The notes under the pieces were generated by a model. It was not told where the DNA came from. It saw only the letters and a list, made by a program, of their open reading frames with translations, and ran no database searches. A stretch of DNA of 64,000 nt from Streptomyces sp. IMTB 2501 (GTDB lineage: Bacteria > Actinomycetota > Actinomycetes > Streptomycetales > Streptomycetaceae), in assembly GCF_001953885.1 (NCBI RefSeq), contig NZ_MQUS01000005.1, positions 310,001-374,000 of the forward strand. Direction: 5' to 3'. Position numbers and translations under genes: made by a program. Each line of letters opens with the position of its first letter. Positions within the stretch are counted from its first letter, which is position 1. Positions 9,300 to 17,461 of this stretch are shown piece by piece.

Positions 9300-9869
9300 G
9301 TGGCTGCCCGACTGCCCTCGTGGGCCTGGGTCACCGGTCTGACGGTGGGAGCGACCGCGGCCGTCGTCGCCCTCGCCGTCCAGGCGGACCACGGGCCGCA
9401 CCCCACGGCCGCGGCCGCCGTGGCGAGCCCCAGCGCATCGGCGTCCGCGGGCGCCCACGCGTCCACGGGCCCGAAGCCCCCGGCCCCGCCCGCGCTGCCG
9501 GCCGCGTCGGGCGTGGGGCGCCGGATCGTCTACTCGATCGGCGCGAAGCGGGTGTGGCTGGTCGATGCGACGGGCAGGGCGACACGTACGTTCACGGTGT
9601 GGCCGGGCACGGTGAACCCGCAGCCCGGCCGGTACTCGATCATCAAGCGCATCCAGTCCATCAAGGGCTCGGACGGCGTGGAGATCGAGCACGTCATGTA
9701 CTTCACCGTCGCGTCCGGCGTGAACATAGCCTTCTCCAACGCCCTGGACGGCTCCTCGCCGCCACCGGCGGACGGCAAGAAGCTGGGCGGTATCCGCATG
9801 CACAAGGAGGACGGCGCCGCTCTGTGGTCCTTCGGTGATCAGGGCACCGGCGTGGCGGTCGTCAACTAG
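9300..9869 (+). CDS. Secreted L,D-transpeptidase-like protein lacking the catalytic cysteine
   Basis: A 189-residue exported protein. A hydrophobic segment at about residues 7-28 acts as signal or anchor, followed by an Ala/Ser/Pro linker to about residue 70. The C-terminal 115 residues follow the YkuD pattern (RIVYSIGAKRVWLVD, then a GIRMHKEDGAALW segment and GTGVAVV at the end). In active enzymes the sequence before IRM is SHGC; here it is LGG, so the nucleophile is absent and the protein is unlikely to crosslink peptidoglycan. The GTG at 9300 has GGAGGAGA 10 bases upstream. Its role may be binding to the cell wall. The fold assignment is by pattern only. Confidence 0.75.
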   Translation: MAARLPSWAWVTGLTVGATAAVVALAVQADHGPHPTAAAAVASPSASASAGAHASTGPKPPAPPALPAASGVGRRIVYSIGAKRVWLVDATGRATRTFTVWPGTVNPQPGRYSIIKRIQSIKGSDGVEIEHVMYFTVASGVNIAFSNALDGSSPPPADGKKLGGIRMHKEDGAALWSFGDQGTGVAVVN

Positions 9870-10380
9870 CGTCCTCGTGGGCCTCTCCCCGGCGGGAGGG
9901 AAGCTGGTTGACGATCAGGGCGACCCCGCTGAGGGTGAAGATCCGGGTCGCCGCTTCCAGCCCGTTCCAGGTCTTGGACTGCCACATCGAGAACCACTCA
10001 CCGCCGATCGCGATGAACCCGGCGCCGAAGAGCAGCAACAGCATCAGCAGGCCGTAGGTGGAGATGCGGCGGGCGAGGTCGTCCTTGCGCCATGCCCACA
10101 GCCAGGTCCCCCAGATCAGCACGAGGGCGGACGCGGTCTCCCACACGATGACGAGGACATACGCGGTGTCCTGAAGACCGGTACTGGTGACGGCCCGCCA
10201 CATCAGATCGTGGTCCTTGAACGTCGTGTCCATCGCCAGCACATGCCGTACGAACTGCTGGTTCGTCCCGAAGTCGGTGATGTTCCCGAAGGCGACGAGG
10301 GCGATGTAGAGGGCGAGTATGCCGGTGAGCACACCGGCGGCCAGTCTGAGGCCCGAGTGACGTGTGGGGGTGGTGGTCAT
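9862..10380 (-). CDS. DUF2165-type small membrane protein
   Basis: A 172-residue protein with about four predicted membrane spans. The first is RLAAGVLTGILALYIALVAFGNITDFG, and the central part has NQQFVRHVLAMDTTF and the WRAVTSTGLQDTAYVLVIVWET stretch, which resemble the DUF2165 family of predicted integral membrane proteins. Function unknown. The ATG at 10380 follows GAGGGAGA. It overlaps the tail of the preceding plus-strand gene by 8 bases and is divergent from the NTPase gene. Confidence 0.8.
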   Translation of the reverse strand: MTTTPTRHSGLRLAAGVLTGILALYIALVAFGNITDFGTNQQFVRHVLAMDTTFKDHDLMWRAVTSTGLQDTAYVLVIVWETASALVLIWGTWLWAWRKDDLARRISTYGLLMLLLLFGAGFIAIGGEWFSMWQSKTWNGLEAATRIFTLSGVALIVNQLPSRRGEAHEDAS

Positions 10381-10464
10381 GGCTGAATTCTCCCTCACCA
10401 CAGGCCAGGTCAGCGCGTGGCCATTGCGCCAGAATGGGAACGCCGACTGGGGAGGGGCGTACGG

Positions 10465-13400
10465 ATGGCGCAGGCACGGCCGTCGATGCAGGAGCTGATC
10501 GGGCGGCGCAGACGGGCGGGGTTCATCGGGCGCGGCGACGAACGGGCCGCGTTCCGGGCCAACTTGGACCTTCCGCCCGAGGACGAGCGGCACCGCTTCC
10601 TCTTCCACATCCACGGCAACGCCGGTGTCGGAAAGACCTTCCTGGTCCGGGAGCTGGAGCAGATCGCGCGGGAGCGCGGGGCGCTGACGGCGTATGTGGA
10701 CGAGGGTGTGGGGACCGTACCGGAGGCGATGGCGGTGATCGGGCGCGAATGCGCCCGGCAGGGAGTGGAGTTCAAGAGACTCGATCGCGCGCTGGCCTCG
10801 TACCGGGAGCGCCGTCATGAGGCCGAGGCGGTGGCTGCCGGGCTGGAGTCCGCACAGGACGGTCCGTCGCCGGTGACTGCCACGGCGGTCCGGGCCGGGC
10901 TGGCGGGCCTGGGGCTGATACCCGGCGCCGGCCCGTTCGTCGGCGCGGTCGACCCGGCGCAACTCGCCCAGTACGCGGACCGTTTGCGCCGAGGGCTCAG
11001 TGCGAGGTTCAGCAGCCAGGACGATGTGCAACTGGTGCTGTCCCCCGAGCGGGCGCTGACCCCCAAGCTGCTGGAGGAGCTGGCGGACGTGGCGTCCGCC
11101 GTGCCGTGGATCAGCCTGTTCTTCGACACGTACGAGCGGACCGGGCCGTTCCTCGACGACTGGCTGCACAGCCTGATGACCACCGACCGCTACGGAGCCC
11201 TGCCCGCCAACCTGGTCATCGTCACCGCAGGGCAGCATCAGTTCGACAGGGGGCGCTGGGGCGGTTTCGCGGACTTCATGACGGAGATACCGCTCGGGCC
11301 GTTCACGGAAGCGGAGACACGAGGGCTGCTGGCCGAACGCGGCGTGGTGGCCGAACCGGTGGTGGCGGAGATCCTGCGGCTGACCGGGGGACTTCCGGTG
11401 CTGGTGTCGACGCTGGCCGAGCAGCGTCCAGCCGACCTGGACGACATCGGTGACCCCAGCGCGACGGCGGTCGAGCGCTTCCTGAAGTGGGAACCGGAAT
11501 CCGCCCGACGGGCGGTGGCACTCGCCTGCGCGCTGCCCCGGGGGCTGGACATGGACGTGTTCCGGGCGGCCGTGGACAGCCCGGACGAGGAAGCGGACAG
11601 CCTCTTCGCCTGGCTGCGGGGGCTGCCGTTCGTGGACGACCGAGGTGACCGGCTGCGCTACCACGACCTGGTGCGGGAGACGATGCTGCGGCTGCTGCGC
11701 CGAAGGTCTCCACAGGGGTGGAAGGAACGCCACGAGAGGCTCGGGGCGGTCTACGGCCGCTGGTGCGAGGAGGCGGCCGACGGCATCCGCCCCGCGTACA
11801 CGTGGGAGCACGAGCGATGGCGCGAGCTGCGGCTGGAGCAGGCGTATCACCTCGTGTGCGCCCGCCCGCGTACGGAGCTGGCCCAGACGTTGATGAGTGT
11901 TGTCGAGGCCTGTTGGTGGGACCAGGTGGACGGCCGCCGCTGGGCGCGCATGCTGGAGGAGGCGGGCACCGTGGCGGACGACGCGGATCTGCGGGACTGG
12001 GGCCGGCGGCTCCGGGACGCGCTCGCCGACGACCAGCACGGGGTGAGCAGGACCGTGGACCTGCTCCTGTCCCGCCCCGGGCTCGATGTCTCCGGGCGAG
12101 CGCTGGCCCACGGGTTGCGGGGAAGGCAGCTGAGGAGAGGCGGTGAGCACCGGCGGGCACTGGCCGAGTACGACAAGGCTGTCGCACTCAGCGAGCGCGC
12201 TTCCCTCCCCGAGATGCACCTGGCCTCACTGTATTTCGGTCGTGGCGTCACCTGCCAGATGCTGGATGACTTCCCGGCAGCGATGGCCGACCTGGACCGG
12301 GCGGATGCCCTGTGTCCCGACGACGCGGAGATCCTCTACGGGCGTGGGGAGACCCATCGGCTGGCCGGCCGGCTGGAGGAGGCCGTCACCGAGTTCGACC
12401 GCGCCCTTGCCGTGGACCCGGCCGACCCCGACTCGCTCTCGTCCAGAGCAGCCTGTCTGCATGCGCTCGGCCGCCTGGACGAGGCGCTCGCCGACTTCGA
12501 CCGAGCGCTCGGTCTCGCGCAGGGGTTCCTGTGGGCACTGGTCCGCAGGGCACGGCTGCGTCGTGACCGTGGGGAGTGGGAGGAGGCGTTCGCGGATCTC
12601 GACAGGGCTGTAACCCTCGCGCCGGAGTCGGCCTGGGTGGCGTCCGAGCGAGGCGACGCCTACCGGCTGGCGGGCCGGTTCGAGGAGGCGGTCACCGAGC
12701 TGGGCCGCGCCCTCGAACTGAAACCGGACTACGCCTCGGCCCTGGCAGGCCGTGGTGTGGCCCGCCGTGAGCTGGGCCGGATCGAGGAGGCACTGGCCGA
12801 CTTCGACCGCGCGGTGGAATTGATACCCGAGTACGCCTGGGCGCTGGGGCACCGCGCCATCTGCAAGCAACAACTCCAGGACGAAGAAGGCGAGTTGACC
12901 GACCTGCGCCGGGCCGTCGCGGCGGATCCGGATCTCGGCTGGATCCACACCGCGCTGGGCGATGCGCATTGGCGCGCCGACCAGTACCGGGAAGCACTGC
13001 CCTTTCTCCAGCGGGCACTGGAACTGGGTCCCGACGACGCCTGGGCCCTGGCCCTCCTCGGCGCCGCGTACCGCGGTCTGGGGAACCACCCGGAGGCCTT
13101 CCGGTGCCTGGACCGGGCGGTGGCCCTGGACTCCGGGTACGGCTGGGCACTGAGCCAACGGGCGATGGCCGCCATGGCGGTCGGCCGCACGGGGCGGGCC
13201 CTGGCCGACCTGGACCGGTGCATCGCCCTGGAGACGCGCGTGGACTGGGCCCGGGAGCAGGTCGTGGACCTGCTGATGTGGTGCGGTCGATGGCCGGAGG
13301 CCATGGAACGGCTGGCCGAGGCGGACCGCTTGGGGCTTCCCGAGGAAGCCCTGGAGGAGCAGCGCGCGGAAGCGTACCGGCACACCCGTCAGTGGGCGGC

Positions 13401-13791
13401 GGCCAGACGGCAGGCTGAGCGGATGCGACTGCGGGATCCGGTCAGGGGCGTCTTCCAACTCGCCCTGATCGCCGGCGGATCCGACGGCGCCCGTGCGGCG
13501 CAGCCACTATGGCGTGAGGTCGAGCGATGGCTGCCGTCGGCTGACCTGGATGATTCGGCCCGCGCCTTCCTTCAGTGTGTCGTGGGCTGTGCCCTGGGTG
13601 ATTGGCGCATCGCCGACGCGGCGCTGACCCACCTGCTGGCCGAGGAGCAGGACTGGGACGACCTGGCGTCGCTGGCATCCCTGCTCACCGAACTGATGGC
13701 CGCCCCAGGAGCGGACCGAGCCCGCATGGCGCCCCGGCTGGCGGCGGTGGAGGCGGCCCGGGACGGCGTCCAGGCGCGCTATGCGGAGTGA
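10465..13791 (+). CDS. STAND-like P-loop NTPase with C-terminal tetratricopeptide repeats
   Basis: A 1108-residue cytosolic protein. A Walker A motif GNAGVGKT lies at residues 51-58 and a Walker B-like WISLFFDTYE around residue 220, followed by a winged-helix-like region. About nine TPR units run from residue 550 to 920, many with the canonical A-L-A-D-F-D-R-A pattern. This order (NTPase, then repeat sensor) is that of STAND signalling ATPases, which oligomerise when the repeats bind a ligand. No N-terminal effector domain is evident. The ATG at 10465 follows GGGAGGGG. Its 3' end overlaps a DUF397 gene on the other strand by 13 bases. A regulatory or defence role is inference. Confidence 0.8.
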   Translation: MAQARPSMQELIGRRRRAGFIGRGDERAAFRANLDLPPEDERHRFLFHIHGNAGVGKTFLVRELEQIARERGALTAYVDEGVGTVPEAMAVIGRECARQGVEFKRLDRALASYRERRHEAEAVAAGLESAQDGPSPVTATAVRAGLAGLGLIPGAGPFVGAVDPAQLAQYADRLRRGLSARFSSQDDVQLVLSPERALTPKLLEELADVASAVPWISLFFDTYERTGPFLDDWLHSLMTTDRYGALPANLVIVTAGQHQFDRGRWGGFADFMTEIPLGPFTEAETRGLLAERGVVAEPVVAEILRLTGGLPVLVSTLAEQRPADLDDIGDPSATAVERFLKWEPESARRAVALACALPRGLDMDVFRAAVDSPDEEADSLFAWLRGLPFVDDRGDRLRYHDLVRETMLRLLRRRSPQGWKERHERLGAVYGRWCEEAADGIRPAYTWEHERWRELRLEQAYHLVCARPRTELAQTLMSVVEACWWDQVDGRRWARMLEEAGTVADDADLRDWGRRLRDALADDQHGVSRTVDLLLSRPGLDVSGRALAHGLRGRQLRRGGEHRRALAEYDKAVALSERASLPEMHLASLYFGRGVTCQMLDDFPAAMADLDRADALCPDDAEILYGRGETHRLAGRLEEAVTEFDRALAVDPADPDSLSSRAACLHALGRLDEALADFDRALGLAQGFLWALVRRARLRRDRGEWEEAFADLDRAVTLAPESAWVASERGDAYRLAGRFEEAVTELGRALELKPDYASALAGRGVARRELGRIEEALADFDRAVELIPEYAWALGHRAICKQQLQDEEGELTDLRRAVAADPDLGWIHTALGDAHWRADQYREALPFLQRALELGPDDAWALALLGAAYRGLGNHPEAFRCLDRAVALDSGYGWALSQRAMAAMAVGRTGRALADLDRCIALETRVDWAREQVVDLLMWCGRWPEAMERLAEADRLGLPEEALEEQRAEAYRHTRQWAAARRQAERMRLRDPVRGVFQLALIAGGSDGARAAQPLWREVERWLPSADLDDSARAFLQCVVGCALGDWRIADAALTHLLAEEQDWDDLASLASLLTELMAAPGADRARMAPRLAAVEAARDGVQARYAE

Positions 13792-13967
13792 GCGGCGAAG
13801 CCGACGAACTCCGTCCACGTGGCGCCGGTGACGGTGAGTTGAGCGCGGTCCTTGTCCTTGGAGTCGCGGATGTGGATGGTGGCGGGGGTCACGGCTATTT
13901 CGACGCAGTCGGGGCCCTCGTTGCTGCTGTAGCTGCTCTTGAACCAGTTCAGTGGGGTGGAGGTCAT
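13779..13967 (-). CDS. DUF397 protein
   Basis: A 62-residue member of the DUF397 family common in Streptomyces, showing NWFKSSYSSNEGPDCVEIA near the start, IHIRDSKDKD and W-T-E-F-V at the end. It overlaps the stop of the XRE regulator by four bases (ATGA), so it is translationally coupled to it. Such pairs in Streptomyces consist of a DNA-binding XRE protein and a small partner thought to modulate it, as in WhiJ-like/AbaA-like loci. The molecular function is unproven. Confidence 0.9.
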   Translation of the reverse strand: MTSTPLNWFKSSYSSNEGPDCVEIAVTPATIHIRDSKDKDRAQLTVTGATWTEFVGFAAHSA

Positions 13968-14776
13968 GTCACTTCTCCGATCAGCTTCTCGATAAAGGCC
14001 AGCGACTCCCGGGGCGAGAGAGCCTGCGCCCGGATAATCCCATAGCGCATCTCGACGAGTTGTACCTCCCGCGGATCACTGACCACACGGCTGTAGGTCT
14101 GTCCCTCTTCGTGGGCCACTGTCTTGCCGTTCCGGAGCTTCAGCAGGCGGATGGGCCCGCCCATTCCCGCGTGATCCTCGCGGTCGTTTGGCATCACCTG
14201 GATCTCGACGTGCCTCAACCTCCCGATGGCCAGGAGGTGTTCCAGTTGCCTTTGCAGCACGGGCCAACCGCCGATGGGCCGCCGCAGGGTCACCTCCTCC
14301 TGGACGAAGGTGAGAGTCGGACGTGGCACTCGCTCGAAGACTTCCTGCCGTGCCAGGCGTGCACTGACATGGCGGTCGATTTCGTCCTCGGTATACGACG
14401 GGCGTCGCATCGTGTACAAGGCCCTTGCGTACTCGGGGGTCTGCAGCAGGCCGTGCACGTAATGGTTGGCGTAGGCCCCGAGTTCGATGGCCTCCGCCTC
14501 CAGCTTGGCCAGATCCCGAACCTTCTTCGGATACCGAGCCTTCTCCACGTCGGCCTTCATCGCGGCCAACTTCCCGTCGGCGCCCAGCACTTCATCGGCC
14601 GTGTCCAGAAACTCGGGCTGCGGAGTGCGTACCGCGCGTTCAACGGCCGAGATCAGGTCCTCGCTGTATCCGATGGCGGCCCCGAACTCCCCCTGCTTCA
14701 GCCCGGCGGCTTCCCGCCACAACTTGATCTGCCGCCCGACCGCCCTGAGTACGGCCTCGGCTTCCTCGTCCTCCAC
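13964..14776 (-). CDS. XRE family regulator with DUF5753 domain
   Basis: A 270-residue regulator. The helix-turn-helix spans about residues 10-65 (GRQIKLWREAAGLKQGEFGAAIG, then a recognition segment ending VERAVRTPQ). The rest is a DUF5753-type ligand or partner-binding domain with HGLLQTPEYARAL and GGPIRLLKLRNG. The GTG at 14776 follows AAGGGGG. It is the upstream member of a two-gene operon with the DUF397 gene, to which it is coupled. A second pair of the same design lies at 30.5-31.8 kb. Confidence 0.92.
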   Translation of the reverse strand: MEDEEAEAVLRAVGRQIKLWREAAGLKQGEFGAAIGYSEDLISAVERAVRTPQPEFLDTADEVLGADGKLAAMKADVEKARYPKKVRDLAKLEAEAIELGAYANHYVHGLLQTPEYARALYTMRRPSYTEDEIDRHVSARLARQEVFERVPRPTLTFVQEEVTLRRPIGGWPVLQRQLEHLLAIGRLRHVEIQVMPNDREDHAGMGGPIRLLKLRNGKTVAHEEGQTYSRVVSDPREVQLVEMRYGIIRAQALSPRESLAFIEKLIGEVT

Positions 14777-14872
14777 GCTGCCCCCTTGTGACGTACGACA
14801 GTCACAGAGTACGTACAGGCAGCCACGCTGGGTGACATGAAAGAACCGAACCCACCCCCACCGCCCCGTCGC

Positions 14873-16747
14873 TCACTCGCCGGGGTGAATACGCCCAACA
14901 CCACTGGCGTGGCGGGGAGGTGGTGGGCCTGGCTCGCCCGGACGGAGCATCTGGCTCGCCGCCAGTTCGCGGTAGAGGGCACTGCCGGTGAGCAGCTCCT
15001 CGTGGCGTCCGACGGCCGTGGTGCGGCCGTCCTGCAGCACCACGATGTGGTCCGCGTGCTGCACGGTGGACAGACGGTGGGCGATGACGAGCAGGGCGCA
15101 CTCCTGGGCGACGTCCTTCATGACGGTGGTGAACGCCGCCTCGTTGATCGCGTCGAGGTGGGAGGTGGGTTCGTCCAGCAGGAGCAGTGCGGGTCGGGCC
15201 AGCAACGCGCGGGCGAGGGCGACGCGTTGGCGTTCGCCGCCGGAGAGTGTGCTGCCGCGCTCGCCGATGACGGCGGCCAGGCCGCCGGGCAGCCGGTCGA
15301 CGACCTCGTCCAGCCGGGCCAGTTCGACGACGCGCCGGATCTCCGCTTCCGGGGCGTCGGGCACGGCGTAGGTGATGTTGTCGCGCAGGGTGCCGTGGAC
15401 GACATGGGTGTTCTGGTCGACGACGGCGATGCCCCGTCGGCATGCGTCACGGGTGAGTCCGGCCGCGGGCCGCCCGTCGAAGAGCACGGCGCCCGCGTCG
15501 GGCTCGTAGAACCTCGCGACCAGGGCGAACACGGTGCTCTTGCCGGCTCCGGAGCGGCCCACCAGGGCCACGTGCCGGCGCTGCGGGACGGAGAAGGAGA
15601 CGCCGCGCAGGACCGGCCGCCGCGGGTCGTAGCCGAAGTGGACGTCGTGCAGGGCGAGGGCGGGCCGTTCGCGGGTGATGGACGGTCCGGTCGGTCGCGG
15701 TGCGGGTGTGCGGTCCGCCGGGATGAGGAGCTCGGTGGGCTCCACCGGCAGGCGCAGTGCCTCGTCGACGCGCTGGTAGGCGCCCATCCCGCGCTGGACG
15801 AGGCCCACCGCACGGAAGACGGAGGACAGCGGCAGGACGAGGTACGAGGCGTACAACAGGAAGGCGACGAGGTCACCGAGGGAGCCGGCGTGGCCGCTCA
15901 CGCGCAGGCCGCCGACGACCAGGACGATCAGGAAGGAGCCCTGGACGGCGAGTTCGACGGCGGAGCTCATGACGGAGGCGAGCTTCGCGGCGCGTACGCC
16001 CGATCCGTAGGCGGCGTCGACACGGGCGCCGATGCCGGCCGCCTCGCGCTGCTCGGCGCGGTGCACACGGACCATCGGCAGCGCACCGAGGGCCCGTTCC
16101 AGATCGGCGGCGACGGCACCGACCGCCTCCTGCATGTGCGTGGACGCGCCCCTGATACCCGTGAGCAGGGAGGCGACGACCACGGCCGCCGCTGCCACGG
16201 TGACGGCCACCAGGAGCAGCAGCAGGGGGTCGAGCCACGCCATGAGAATGATCGCCCCGGCGGAGACCACGCTGCCCGTCACCAGATCGACCAGGGCCTG
16301 GGACACGACCTCCCGGAGCACGGTGGTGTCGGCCGTCACCCGGGAGATGAGGTCGCCGCCCCGGTGGCGGTCGTACTCCCTCATCTCCAGCCGGAGCAGC
16401 CTTCCCACCAGCCCGTGGCGAAGCTGCCGTACGACGCCTTCGCCCATCCGTTCCAGCAGGAAGCGTCCCGCGGCTCCCGCCGCCGCCTCGACGACGAAGA
16501 GCGCCCCCAGGAGTCCCAGCAGTGGCCAGATCACCTGTCCGTGGGCGCTCGCGTCCACGACGTCCTTGGCGACGAGCGGCTGGGCCAGGCCCAGGGCGGA
16601 GCCCACCAGGGTCAGTACGGTGGCGACGGCGATGGCGCCGCGGTGCCCGGCGGTGAGCCGGTACATCGTGGCCACCGCCGCCAAGGTCGACCCGTCACCC
16701 CCGGCGGCATCGGCCCGTTCGGCGTGCGGGGCCGTCGGGCCGGTCAT
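14873..16747 (-). CDS. Lasso peptide ABC exporter (fused permease and ATPase)
   Basis: A 624-residue half-transporter expected to dimerise in the membrane and export the mature lasso peptide, which also gives self-protection. The N-terminal ABC membrane domain has about six spans in residues 25-330. The ATPase domain follows with Walker A VGRSGAGKST, signature TLSGGERQR, Walker B LLLLDEPTS and the H-loop IAHRLS. The ATG at 16747 overlaps the stop of the B2 gene by four bases (ATGA), placing it last in the lasso operon. Confidence 0.93.
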   Translation of the reverse strand: MTGPTAPHAERADAAGGDGSTLAAVATMYRLTAGHRGAIAVATVLTLVGSALGLAQPLVAKDVVDASAHGQVIWPLLGLLGALFVVEAAAGAAGRFLLERMGEGVVRQLRHGLVGRLLRLEMREYDRHRGGDLISRVTADTTVLREVVSQALVDLVTGSVVSAGAIILMAWLDPLLLLLVAVTVAAAAVVVASLLTGIRGASTHMQEAVGAVAADLERALGALPMVRVHRAEQREAAGIGARVDAAYGSGVRAAKLASVMSSAVELAVQGSFLIVLVVGGLRVSGHAGSLGDLVAFLLYASYLVLPLSSVFRAVGLVQRGMGAYQRVDEALRLPVEPTELLIPADRTPAPRPTGPSITRERPALALHDVHFGYDPRRPVLRGVSFSVPQRRHVALVGRSGAGKSTVFALVARFYEPDAGAVLFDGRPAAGLTRDACRRGIAVVDQNTHVVHGTLRDNITYAVPDAPEAEIRRVVELARLDEVVDRLPGGLAAVIGERGSTLSGGERQRVALARALLARPALLLLDEPTSHLDAINEAAFTTVMKDVAQECALLVIAHRLSTVQHADHIVVLQDGRTTAVGRHEELLTGSALYRELAASQMLRPGEPGPPPPRHASGVGRIHPGE

Positions 16748-17181
16748 CGGTCCGTCGGCCGGGGCAGCGGGCCGACCGCCACCAGCCGGGCGAAGTAGCC
16801 CTCCGGCACACCCTCGCCGACGGGACCGCCCTCCGCCTCGATCCAGGCGTGCGCGGTGAACGGCGGGACGATGCGGACCCCGGTGCACCAGGTCGGCCAG
16901 GTTCCGCCGAGCCGGCACAGCAGCGCGGCTCCCAAGGAGCGCGGCAGGCACCCCTTCGGTCCGGCGCAGCGCAGACTGGCGGCGCACATGGCGTCGCGCG
17001 CGTTCTGGGCCTCCGCGGCGGTGGCGGGTCTGGCGCCGCGCCGCAGGATGCCGAGTACCGTGCGGATACGGCGGGGCGGCAGCAGGGCGACGGCGAGGGC
17101 GGGGAGCAGGACGAGGCGGGCGGCCAGGCGGCGGGGCAGGGGCACACCGGTCGGCCGCTCCAGCGCGCTGGGCGTCGTCAT
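16744..17181 (-). CDS. Lasso peptide biosynthesis B2 protease
   Basis: A 145-residue B2 (transglutaminase-like) cysteine protease that removes the leader peptide during lasso maturation. The likely catalytic cysteine is in GPKGCLPRSLGAALLC and the histidine in AHAWIE, followed by a conserved acidic residue. Length matches stand-alone B2 proteins of actinobacteria in which the leader-binding domain is a separate B1 protein, as here. Its ATG at 17181 overlaps the stop of B1 by four bases, so the two subunits are co-translated. Confidence 0.93.
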   Translation of the reverse strand: MTTPSALERPTGVPLPRRLAARLVLLPALAVALLPPRRIRTVLGILRRGARPATAAEAQNARDAMCAASLRCAGPKGCLPRSLGAALLCRLGGTWPTWCTGVRIVPPFTAHAWIEAEGGPVGEGVPEGYFARLVAVGPLPRPTDR

Positions 17182-17432
17182 GAGGCGAGCCCCGAGTCGC
17201 GCAGCTGCTCTACGAGCGCCTCGACGTCCCGCAGGGCCTGCGCCTCGTCGATGTCGAACTCCCGGACCAGGGCGGCGGCCGCGTCCGACTCCTCGCCGCC
17301 GTCGAGCAGGGTCCGCACCACCAGGGTGGCCGTCGGGTTCAACTCCCAGTAGGCGCCGCCCCGTTCGTCCAGCAGCACGGTGCCGTAGTCGGTCTGGGCC
17401 GTGGAGACGTTGTCGCCGAACCGCAGAGGCAT
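17178..17432 (-). CDS. Lasso peptide B1 protein (PqqD-like leader recognition element)
   Basis: An 84-residue RiPP recognition element that binds the leader peptide and delivers it to the B2 protease. It has the PqqD-like winged-helix pattern: DYGTVLLDERGGAYWELNPTA, then LVVRTLLDGG and a C-terminal helix with ALVEQLRDSGL. It should recognise the YxxPxL motif in the precursor at 19335-19448. It lies 29 bases downstream of the cyclase gene and is translationally coupled to B2. Confidence 0.93.
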   Translation of the reverse strand: MPLRFGDNVSTAQTDYGTVLLDERGGAYWELNPTATLVVRTLLDGGEESDAAAALVREFDIDEAQALRDVEALVEQLRDSGLAS

Positions 17433-17461
17433 GTGAGGGCCTTTCTGATGGGGGGATGCGG

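Noticed and set aside
14837..16798. 653-codon plus-strand frame
   Set aside because: Antisense to the lasso exporter, whose ABC motifs are unmistakable on the minus strand.
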